From positions 29,415,128 through 29,479,127 of the forward strand of contig OX442415.1 in assembly GCA_949361645.1 (NCBI GenBank): DNA of 64,000 nucleotides, written 5' to 3'. The translations under genes and the position numbers were made by a program. The number at the start of each line of letters is the position of its first letter. Position 1 is the stretch's first letter. This document shows positions 1-10,920 of this stretch, one piece after another. Under the pieces are notes generated by a model. That model searched no databases. It saw only the letters and a list, made by a program, of their open reading frames with translations, and had not been told where the DNA came from. Source of the stretch: Spongilla lacustris (lineage: Eukaryota; Porifera; Demospongiae; Spongillida; Spongillidae).

Positions 1-138
1 CATACATACATACATACGTATGTACATACATACATACGTACATACATACATACGTACATACACACATACATACATACGTACATACATACATACATGCATA
101 CATACATACATACATACATACATGCATACATACATACA

Positions 139-170
<32 letters not shown>

Positions 171-300
171 ATATTTCAATATACATGTAATATTCCATCG
201 CAACTGTACGTATATACATACATACCACACGCACACACACACATACCACACACGCCCACACACACACACACACACACGCCACACATACCACACACACCCA
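1..300. repeat. CATA and CA microsatellite, intronic
   Basis: A tetranucleotide CATA array with TACG interruptions fills about 1-165, and a CA-rich stretch fills about 228-300. It ends a few bases before the acceptor (CCCCAG) of the first visible CADPS exon, so it lies in a CADPS intron. Confidence 0.9.
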
Positions 301-325
301 CACTTGTAGGGTCTCTTCTCCCCAG

Positions 326-3300
326 GTCAGCTGTTTGTCACGGACGAGTACTGCAGCAGGTACTGTGTGAGGGACTGCACACATCACATCATATGTATGC
401 AGCAGTGGCTGAAGGCGGAGCAGGAAGGCATGGGGGTATGGCCTCTCATGCTGTACTCCAGCTTCAGATTTGTACAGATGCACGTGGCGGGAAAGAAGTA
501 AGCAATGAGTGAGGGTGTGGTGTGAGGGTGTGAAGGTGTGTGTGTATTGTGTGCATATGCATGTGTATACACAACTACTGTATGTGTGATGCATATAGGT
601 ACATTATATGTACATGTGTGTGTTGCATGTGCATGTGTGTGTAGTAGCCGTCTTGAAGTACCTTGTCCCCAGACCCAACGATCGCTCTGTGTTTGTCGTT
701 GAGGAGGATAGGGATGCCCTGTTGGACATCAGCCACCAGATAGCAGAGCTGTCGGCCAGCAAGGTGGAGGGGTTCAGGTACTGCTTCCCCTTCGGCCAGC
801 CAAAGGACGACCTGAAGGTCAACATCAAGCTGTTAAGTATTGTAAGTATAGGGTCTGGGGATGAGGGTGTGTGTGTGTGTGTGTATGCACGTTATGTGTG
901 TGTGTGTGTGCATGTGTGTGTGTTTGTGTATGTGTGTGTATGTGCATGTGATCTGTGCATGTATGTGTGTGTGTGTGAGTGTGTGTGTGGTACATGTACG
1001 TGTGTATTTGTATGCATCATGTAGGAATGTTTATGTTTGCATTCCTTTCGCGTTAGTTTTGCACATCACATTTTCACTTTCACTTTCACATGTACTCACA
1101 CGCAGGTCAGCTACATGCAGCCTGGGCTGAGTGAGAGGGGCGTGGCCGACAACAAGGTCCTGGTGGGCTGTATGGAGAAGGCCGCTCTGGTCAACTACCA
1201 AGATGTCTACCAACGCTTTGTCTCTGAACACCCGGGGGAAGGTAAGAATGTCGATACGTTGGACTGGGCACTACCTCTCCTCCCCATCCCTTCCCTCCAT
1301 CAGTCAGCTTGGAGGAGTATGTGCCCCTCCCACCCACCCTGATGCTGGACCTCATCCAGCGGTGCATAGACTATATGTACGAGCTGCACGACTTCTACCT
1401 TGATGTGAGGCCACACCCACAAGCACACGTGTTGGGTTGGGGAGGAGGCATGCCAGGAAATATTTTGATGTTCACACATGTCACATGACCAGCACTACCC
1501 TTCTTGCACATTGTCACATGACCAGCATGTACTCACACCACATGGGCTGATTTGTGTGCTCTCCCACAGGAATTTGTGGAGTGTCCCTCTGTCCTGGGTG
1601 ACCATATTGAGGCTTTCTGGTCCTTCCTGCTGGTAGACCTGCAAGAGGCCCTCAATGTGTGCGATGATGTCATATCCAAGATCCAGCTGTTCTATGTCAT
1701 CAACCAGTACTTCTGCTCACAACGTAAGCTGGTCCTCCCCACCCCTGCCCCACCTCTAACCTCCTCCCCACCCCCACCTAACCTCCTCCCACCTCCCCCC
1801 ACCCTCCTCCCCTCCTAACACTATCTCTGTATCGTTGTCACAGCCACTCTGAAGCTTTGCAAATTTCACAGCAATGTGCTAGAGCTATTTGGCCCTGTGG
1901 TTGAAGAGTACATCGACAGCATTGGAGGCTCACTAATGGCTGACCTCAAAACTGCATTGGATGGGGAGAACTGGCTACCCTCTCAGCAGTGTGTTATGTG
2001 TATATGTGTGCATGTGGGGTGTGTGCATATGGGTGTGTGCATATGGGTGTGTTCTGTTTGCAGATGGAAGTAGTTTAGCAAACCTGAAAATGATGAATGA
2101 TGTTACATCACTATTGATGAATGATGTCATGGGTAGTTATATTGTAGAGATGGGGGTGTTGTTGACCTTCTAACATACCAGCTGTGATTGTATTACTACT
2201 ACAGATATATTCGCCTGGCAGTTATAATGAAAGCTAGGCAATGCTAGACATGTTGTCTGTTTAGAAGGTTCTACCATATCTTCATCACCATGCCGACTTC
2301 AACTGATGATCATGTGATCTAGTGATGATCATGTGATCTAGTGATGATCATGTGATCTAGTGATGATCATGTGATCTAGTGATGATCATGTGATCCAGTG
2401 ATGATCATATGATCTAGTGATGAAATGGTTTTATTTTATTGTTACAGGGGATTACATGATGTAACAAAAGATGTGCATGGCCCATTGTAGATGGTTGCCA
2501 TGGAATCTCATGCCATTGCCCACTTACCTTAAGTACCCCTCTCCCATAACTACATAGCTACACACAGTTCCTGTGGCGCCATCACGTGTGAATTTCTTTG
2601 CCCTCTGCCCCTGACAGGAGTGAGTGTTGCGGCTCTGTGGATGGATGGCTTCAAGCTCTGACCTCTCTGGACTCCTTTGTTGCAAAGCTGGCCTGGCCGG
2701 TAGAGAGCTTCTCTCTTGGCTTGCAGGAGAAAGTGTTTGGCATATACTGTGAGCAGCTTCTGAGTGCTGCTAAATAGTGAGTGAGGGGAGGAGGAAGGGT
2801 ATGGGGAGGAGGAGAAAGTGTGGGGAGGAGGGAGGAGGTGTGGGGAGGAGGCAAGGGGGAGGTATGGGACAGGGGAAGGGTGTGGGGAGGAGGTGTAAGA
2901 AGGGAAGGCGGTATTGGGAAGAGGAAGGAGGGAGAAGTGTGGCATGGGAGGAGGAGAATGGTATGGGGAGGAGGAGAATGATGGTATGGGGAGGAGAAGG
3001 GTAGTATGGGGAGGAGGTTTTTACTATTCTAGCTTGTACTCTTTGAATGCAGCATACATGAACGCCTGAACACTTCTCTGTCACCTCTCACTGTGAATAC
3101 GCTGCTCCCTTTGGAAGTTATCTGTTTGCTGAACACACTTCTCCACCTTAAAGCACAGGTAAGGAACACCATAGTACACAACACACCTCCACCTTAACAC
3201 ACCTCCACCTTAGCACACAACACACCTCCACCTTAGCACACAACACACCTTAGCACACAACACACACCTTAGCACACAACACACACCTTAGCACACAACA

Positions 3301-5960
3301 CACACCTTAGCACACAACACACACCTTAGCACACAACACACCTCCACCTTAGCACACAACACACCTTAGCACACAACACACCTTAGCACACAACACACCT
3401 CCACCTTAGCACACAACACACCTCCACCTTAGCACACAACACACCTCCACCTTAGCACACAGCACACCTCCACCTTAGCACACAACACACCTCCACCTTA
3501 GCACACAACACACCTCCACCTTAGCACACAACACACCTCCACCTTAGCACACAACACACCACCTTAGCACACAACACACCTCCACCTTAGCACACAACAC
3601 ACCTCCACCTTAGCACACAACACACCTCCACCTTAGCACACAACACACCTCCACCTTAGCACACAACACACCTCCACCTTAGCACACAACACACCTCCAC
3701 CTTAGCACACAACACACCTCCACCTTAGCACACAACACACCTCCACCTTAGCACACAACACACCTCCACCTTAGCACACAACACACCTCCACCTTAGCAC
3801 ACAACACACCTCCACCTTAGCACACAACACACCTCCACCTTAGCACACAACACACCTCCACCTTAGCACACAACACACCTCCACCTTAGCACACAACACA
3901 CCTCCACCTTAGCACACAACACACCTCCACCTTAGCACACAACACACCTTAGCACACAACACACCTCCACCTTAGCACACAACACACCTCCACCTTAGCA
4001 CACAACACACCTCCACCTTAGCACACAACACACCTCCACCTTAGCACACAACACACCTCCACCTTAGCACACAACACACCTCCACCTTAGCACACAACAC
4101 GCACCTTAGCACACAACACGCACCTTAGCACACAACACGCACCTTAGCACACAACACGCACCTTAGCACACAACACGCACCTTAGCACACAACACGCACC
4201 TTAGCACACAACACGCACCTTAGCACACAACACGCACCTTAGCACACAACACGCACCTTAGCACACAACACACACCTTAGCACACAACACACCTTAGCAC
4301 ACAACACACACCTTAGCACACAACACACACCTTAGCACACAACACAACCTTAGCACACAACACACACCTTAGCACACAACGCACACCTTAGCACACAACG
4401 CACACCTTAGCACACAAACACCTCCACCTTAGCACACACACGCCCTCTCACTCCTATATATATGTACATGTACATGTTTTTTTAGTTAGAAACCATATGG
4501 GGCACACTATAAACTGGTAATTGCACACACATAACCCCATAACCCCCCAATGTTTTGAACACCCTCATATTCCATTTTAGATGCTCACTAAATACTCATT
4601 CAGACAAAGACCACTTGAAATGATGACAGACCAGCAGCAGCAGCCAGATGCCTTATCAGAGATATCTGAAATTCTCCTCTCAGCTAAAACATTCATTATT
4701 GAAAAGGTAACCTTCTGGTTTGTGTTCACCATAGGCCATGTGACCTATAAGATCATGTGATCACTTTGCTCTGCATACACGATGATCATGTGATCACTTT
4801 GCTCTGCACACACGATGATCATGTGATCGCTTTGCTCTGCACACACGATGATCATGTGATCACTTTGCTCTGCACACACGATGATCATGTGATCACTTTG
4901 CTCTGCACACACGATGATCATGTGATCACTTTGCTCTGCACACACAATGATCATGTGATCACTTTGCTCTGCACACACGATGATCATGTGATCACTTTGC
5001 TCTGCACACACGATGATCATGTGATCACTTTGCTCTATGATGCTCAGGTTTCTGCTCCCCTCATCACATTCCTTGAACAGCTTTCTCTCCACGACCCTTC
5101 AGAGTCCTTCTTTGCTAGGCTCAAGCTCCTGGTGAGTATTGTGCTTAAGTGCTGCCCCATAGTGATGGGCACACACCTTACCTCCCTTCAGATGCCAGGC
5201 AAGACAACATGGCAGGACTATAAGGTATATTTCAACCAGATATTTCATGTGTTCTCGGAGAACCTCGTTCAAGATGACTTCAACAGCATATTAGTGGTAT
5301 GTGCATGCGGGCATTCAGAGGTGTACTGTGGTACCGCCCTTATAAGGACAGGTGCCCCCCATTCTAAGGATGTGGTGTACAGCAATACCCTTATAAGGAC
5401 ATGGTACCGCCCTTATAAGGATGTGGTGTACAGCAATACCCTTATATGGACATGGTAGAGGTCCTTATAAGGATGTGATGTACACATTTCGGGAGGTTCT
5501 AATAAATGTAAAGAGACAACCATTGGGGAACCCACAGGAGGGGTGTCCATAGAGACAGTGTCCATAGAGATGGTGCGATATGGATATGCCATCAGGTACA
5601 GCTTACCTGTGCGCACACACACACACCTATAACCACTGCAGGACTGGTACGACTTTCAATTTCAACACATCCACTCATGGTTATCCATCAGGCCTCCATT
5701 TTCACTACAGAGTGTGCAGATGGAGTCCATTTCCCAGCTAACAGAGGTGATAGACCCCCCCCCCCCCCCCCCCCCCCCCTCCCTCCCAGGGCTTCTGCCA
5801 TTATATGTATGTTTGTTGCATCTTGTTGCAGGCCCTACGGGAAAGCTTCGAGAACAGCACCTCCATCCTCAAAGGTCAGCTGGACTCGGATGCCTACAAC
5901 AGTACACAGGACAGGATGAGAATGGAGCAATCACGTCTGCAACTTATATCATCCACTTAA
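326..5960 (+). CDS. CADPS: Calcium-dependent secretion activator (CAPS/UNC-31), C-terminal part
   Basis: CAPS primes dense-core vesicles for calcium-triggered exocytosis through its MUN domain, which contacts SNAREs. Only the C-terminal half is here; C2 and PH regions must lie off the left edge. Exons (phases agree): 326-497, 673-841, 1106-1241, 1304-1404, 1570-1723, 1844-1988, 2618-2776, 3053-3158, 4581-4706, 5048-5131, 5192-5296, 5642-5746, 5832-5960 (TAA). Diagnostic blocks in family order are FRYCFPFGQPKDDLK, EKAALVNYQDVY, FHSNVLELFGPVVEEYID, ENWLP, LAWPVESFSLGLQEKV and a final WYDFQFQHIHSWL segment. They match vertebrate CAPS as I recall it (FRYCFPFGRPEGALK, EQAALVNYSRL, FHKHLQDLFAPLVVRYVD). 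The gene faces ATXN7 tail to tail. Several introns are mostly minisatellite. Orthology is firm; the exact border of the first exon is less so. Confidence 0.9.
2304..2418. repeat. 19-bp minisatellite in CADPS intron
   Basis: About six tandem copies of a 19-bp unit built on TGATGATCATGTGATCTAG. The unit contains the palindromic core TGATCA, also seen in the larger array at 4751-5037. Confidence 0.9.
3172..4440. repeat. 23-bp minisatellite filling a CADPS intron
   Basis: Roughly 1.27 kb of tandem units, mostly 23 bp (CACACAACACACC then TCCACCTTAG), with shorter 17-19 bp variants clustered at both ends. Every unit ends in CCTTAG, which looks like a splice acceptor. The array begins just after exon 3053-3158, whose last 20 bases (TCTCCACCTTAAAGCACAG and flank) resemble the unit. 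It has no unique spacers, so it is not CRISPR. Confidence 0.95.
4751..5037. repeat. 33-bp minisatellite before a CADPS acceptor
   Basis: Nearly nine copies of a 33-bp unit containing TTTGCTCTGCACACACGATG and TGATCATGTGATCA. The array ends 10 bp before the acceptor at 5047. As 33 is a multiple of three and the unit lacks stops, both strands show false open frames. Confidence 0.95.
5325..5480. repeat. Short degenerate tandem repeat in CADPS intron
   Basis: Several imperfect copies built on CCCTTATAAGGA with GTGGTGTACAGCAATA between them, inside the intron 5297-5641. Confidence 0.7.
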
Positions 5961-7203
5961 GTGACACTGCAAAGCCATGGCGTGTGTGTGTGTGTGTGTG
6001 TGCTATCATTTGTGTTCTGTGTGTGGTTATTATAGTTTCAAAGTAGTACAGGTTTATTATAACTTCACACACTCGATCCAGATGAATTCAATACTTTATA
6101 TATTGCATGGGGGGAGCTGTTCATTACCTAAGGGTCCTGATGTAAGGTCTATAGGTAAGGGTCCTGATGTAAGGTCTACAGGTAAGGGTCCCGATGTAAG
6201 GTCTATAGGTAAGGGTCCTGATGTAAGGTCTACAGGTAAGGATCCCGATGTAAGGTCTATAGGTAAGGGTCCCGATGTAAGGTCTACAGGTAAGGGTCCC
6301 GATGTAAGGTCTATAGGTAAGGGTCCCGATGTAAGGTCTATAGGTAAGGGTCCTGATGTAAGGTCTATAGGTAAGGGTCCTGATGTAAGGTCTATAGGTA
6401 AGGGTCCTGATGTAAGGTCTATAGGTAAGGGTCCTGATGTAAGGTCTATAGGTAAGGGTCCCGATGTAAGGTCTATAGGTAAGGGTCCTGATGTAAGGTC
6501 TATAGGTAAGGGTCCCGATGTAAGGTCTATAGGTAAGGGTCCCGATGTAAGGTCTATAGGTAAGGGTCCCGATGTAAGGTCTATAGGTAAGGGTCCCGAT
6601 GTAAGGTCTATAGGTAAGGGTCCCGATGTGAGGTCTATAGGTAAGGGTCCTGATGTAAGGTCTATAGGTAAGGGTCCCGATGTTAGGTCTATAGGTAAGG
6701 GTCCTGATGTAAGGTCTATAGGTAAGGGTCCCGATGTAAGGTCTATAGGTAAGGGTCCTGATGTAAGGTCTATAGGTAAGGGTCCTGATGTAAGGTCTAT
6801 AGGTAAGGGTCCTGATGTAAGGTCTATAGGTAAGGGTCCTGATGTAAGGTCTATAGGTAAGGGTCCTGATGTAAGGTCTATAGGTAAGGGTCCTGATGTA
6901 AGGTCTATAGGTGTCTATGTTAACCAAATTCATTACGGCTTGCAGAGGAAAACATCTTTCGAATGAAACTGAAGATCCAACAAACAGGATGGGAAAACTG
7001 TACAACACACAAACACAATTATAAGTTAATTTTGCTAAAGGTAATAATTGTCCATAAACTTGTGAATGACATCCTTCTTGAAAGGTGAGAAATAAAAACA
7101 ACAGAAGTGTACCAGAAACACATCACGTGTGTGGGGGGAGCATGGTTGGGCTGTGCAGAAACATATCTTTACAAAATACTGTATCACATGATGTCACGTG
7201 ACA
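5961..7203. other. Convergent intergenic region with 27-bp minisatellite
   Basis: This lies between the CADPS stop and the ATXN7 stop (tail to tail). It holds the minisatellite at about 6126-6914 and an AATAAA at about 7092 that is in the right orientation for CADPS. No further exon was recognised. Confidence 0.75.
6126..6914. repeat. 27-bp minisatellite, about 29 copies
   Basis: Units read GGTAAGGGTCCTGATG followed by TAAGGTCTATA, with a few C/T variants and an A/C variant early in the array. Each unit holds GGTAAG, a strong donor-like motif. The unit is a multiple of three without stops on either strand, so conceptual 9-residue repeat proteins appear on both; I regard these as non-coding. 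Confidence 0.95.
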
Positions 7204-8610
7204 TCATGTGACCTGTTGAGAAGGCAGGTGGGTTCTCTGCGGTAAAGACGGGCTGTTCTGCAGATGGGATTGACCGTACGCGTGAGGTGTCGGGGGAGAG
7301 TCCCTCTGGGTGCTGTCCTGGAGCTGCACGTTCGAGGGTACGGGTGCCCTGACCCTCCCCACCATCGCTGCCGCTGCTGCTGTTGCAGCCATGGTGGGGG
7401 TCACCTGCCCCGGCATGCTAGGTGGAATGTTGCTTCCGACAGCATATCGTCCCGACACCACAGTACTGTGGGGCCGCCCCAACTGGTGAAGAGCTGGGAG
7501 GGAGGCCAGACGTCCCTGTCCCGCCAACAACAGCTGCTGGTGCTGTTGCTGTTGGTGCTGTTGCTGTGCAAAAAAAGTTCTGCTGAGCATAGCATTTTCG
7601 GCTGCTGACATTGGGTTGACGCTGTTGCCAAGGTGATACAAGTTATGGAACGCCATGTCCTGTGGGTTCATTTGGCCTGGGTACTGCCTGGACCCCTGGT
7701 CTTGAGGAATTTGATGGCCTGGGTACTGCCTGGTCCCCTGGTCTTGTGGGATTTGATGGCCTGGGTACTGCCGGGATCCCTGGTCTTGAGGGATTTGATG
7801 GCCTGGGTACTGCCTGGTTCCCTGGTCTTGAGGGATTTGATGGCCTGGGTACTGCCTGGTCCCCTGGTCTTGAGGGATTTGATGGCCTGGGTACTGCCTG
7901 GATCCCTGGTCTTGATGTGGTTGCATGAGCACACCAGCTGGCATGGTTGAGGCGCTGTGTGGAGATGTACAGGCCGCTAACAGCTGCTGGGCTAGCGGGG
8001 ATGGAGGAGGAGGAGGGGTGGAGTGTGTGGGGGCAAAGTTGAATGCTGCTGACTGCTGTTGGAGGTAGGAGGAGTGAGGGGAGGAGTGAGGGGAAGACCT
8101 GGTGCTGCTGATACCTGCCAAAGGAAAGGAACACAAGCTTACCAAAGCCCCACTGGTCAAAAGCCCACCAAAAGCCCATCATAAGCCCACTGGTCAAAAG
8201 CCCACCAAAAGCCCATCATAAGCCCACCAAAGCCCATCATAAGCCCATCAAAAGCCCATCATAAGCCCACCAAAAGCCCACCAAAGCCCACCAAAAGCCC
8301 ACCGAAGCCCACCAAAAGCCCACCAAAGCCCACCAAAAGCCCATCATAAGCCCATCATAAGCCCACCAAAAGCCCATCATAAGCCCATCATAAGCCCATC
8401 ATAAGCCCATCATAAGCCCATCAAAAGCCCATCATAAGCCCACCAAAAGCCCATCATAAGCCCACCAAAAGCCCATCATAAGCCCACCAAAAGCCCATCA
8501 AAAGCCCATCATAAGCCCATCATAAGCCCATCCCAGTTTATACAAACAAATTAATTGCAAAGCAAAAACCAACAGAGCTCTAACTTAATAAAATCTTAAA
8601 GTACAGGTGA

Positions 8611-8684
<74 letters not shown>

Positions 8685-10875
8685 CATGTGTGTATGTGTG
8701 CATGTGTGTGTATGTGTGTGTGCATGTGTGTGTATGTAGCCAGCAGCATACTTGGTGCTAGGGGGAGGAGCCTGCTTATGCGAGGAGACAGGGAGTTCAC
8801 CAGGGAGTGGGGGAGGTGGCCATCTTGAGGGGGCGGAGGGGTGTGGTGACCTTGGAGGAGGTGGTGCCCTAGTTGGAACTGCTGTGGGGAGTCAGAACGT
8901 GAAGGGGGCGTGGTAGGAGGCGGGGTGGACGAAGCTGGGATCGCCATGCCATTGACAGGCATCATCTGCAGAAGGGGCGGAGTTGTGTGAAAGATGTTAC
9001 CATAACAACATGGGGGCTCACCTTGGGAACACTGTATCTGGGAAGATGATTAGGACCTGAGGGGAGAGGGAAGGAAGGTGAGGTGGGGGAGGGGGAGGTG
9101 AGGGGGGAGGGGAGGGGAGGGGAGGGGAGAGGAGGGGAGGGGAGGGGAGGGGAGGGGGAGAGAGGTGAGGGGGAGGGAAAAAGGGAGACAAGGGTTGAAA
9201 GGGCCATACCATTACTAATCACAGTGTTCACGCCATCACAATAGCTGCTAGTCCTAACAAGGCCTGGGCCAGGCTTCATCAACTTGTCCCCTGTTTGCGA
9301 GGGTACCATGCAGTTCATGGACTGCCCCGCCCCCGCCATAGCAGTGGGTGTGGCCTCGCGTGCAGACGCAGATATAACCTGTGACAACAGAGAGCTGCTG
9401 TGACTGGTCACATGACTGGTCACATGATTGGTCACATGATTGGGTAGGCGTGTCTCTTTCAGTTTCACTACATTCATAGGAACACTTCTAGTGGGTCCAT
9501 CGGATTTGTTCCATAACAGTGTTTGTGATAATATGGTTGCTGTAGCTTTGGGGTGCACAGCAGATGTAGAGGGGTGTGGCTGGAGAAGGAAGAGGCGTGG
9601 TCCGTGTAAGATGGAGGGGATGAAGAGGAGGAAGAGGGGATGGAGGGAAGGGGGAGGAGGGGATGACCAACCTGTGTAGCGTTGCTTGCTGATTTCGGTC
9701 TGTCAGCTGCAATATGATTACGCTTGCCTGAAAAACAACCAACACGATAAGAGCACACCCCAATAAGAGCACACCTCAATAAGAGCACACCCCAACAAGA
9801 GCATACCCCAACATGAGCACACCCCAACATGAGCACACCTTAATAAGAGCACACCCCAACAAGATCACACCCCAATAAGAGCACACCCCAACAAGATCAC
9901 ACCCCAATAAGAGCACACCCCAACAAGAGCACACCCAATAAGAACATACACTGTAAGCAGACTATGGTTATACAAACTATCTACAAAACTACGCATAACT
10001 TTGGTATAACCACACATAATCAAATTATGTGCGTTTATACCAGAGTTATACGTGTTTCAATAGTCAGCTTGCAGTGATATGAACTACTCACGTAAGTAAT
10101 TCTTGATCTTTGTCCTGGTGCCAGTCAAGGACTCACGACTTCTCTTCCTAAAAGCAAACAATGATGATTGATGTGCGTATCCCTCCCCTGTACACTCCTG
10201 TATATCCCTGTACACTCCTGTATATCCCTGTATATATAACCCTACACCCCCTACACCCCTGGCCCCTAAGCTCTCTACCTGGCAGCTGGCACACTTCCTC
10301 CTCTCTCTGTGCAGCTAAGTAGTGCAGAATGAATGTTTTGAAGACGTCTTGAGAATACAGCTGTGTCTAATACTTGACGCGAATTGAAGGAACAGACCTA
10401 GGAGGAGGAGGAGAGGGGGAGGGGGAGGAGAGGGGAGGAGGGAAGGGAAAGAGGAGGAGGGGAGGAAAAGGGGGAGGAGAGGGAGGAGGGAAGGAGGAGG
10501 AGGAGGAGGGGGAGGAGGAGAGGGGAAGGAGGGGAGGAGGGAAGGGGAGGAGGAGGAGGAGGAGGGGGAGGGAGGAAAAGGGGGAGGAGAGGGAGGACGG
10601 AAGGAGGAGGGAGGAGGTGGAAAAGGAAAGAGTAAGGGATGAAAGAAGAGTAATAATATGACCCAGTGTACCTTGACCCCCGCATTTTTGTGTCTTTGTG
10701 TGTGAACTGTGTCAACATGCCCACATGGAGCTACTCACAGCTAGAGGTTGAGGGTAGGAGACATGCCCGGGTAGAGCCTCGGCTTGGCTAGTGACTCTGG
10801 CCACCTCTGTGCTGACCTTGCCACCAAACCAGTCGTCTGTGACCGACACAGGAGCGGCTGAAGATGTTGGAGTAG

Positions 10876-10920
<45 letters not shown>

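Noticed and set aside
3172..4440. CRISPR-like regular array
   Set aside because: Units are directly tandem with no unique spacers, within an animal intron. The same applies to 6126-6914 and 42890-43790.
5977..7101. Repeat-protein genes on both strands (9-residue repeats)
   Set aside because: A 27-bp unit without stops gives open frames on both strands automatically. No flanking domain or splice support.
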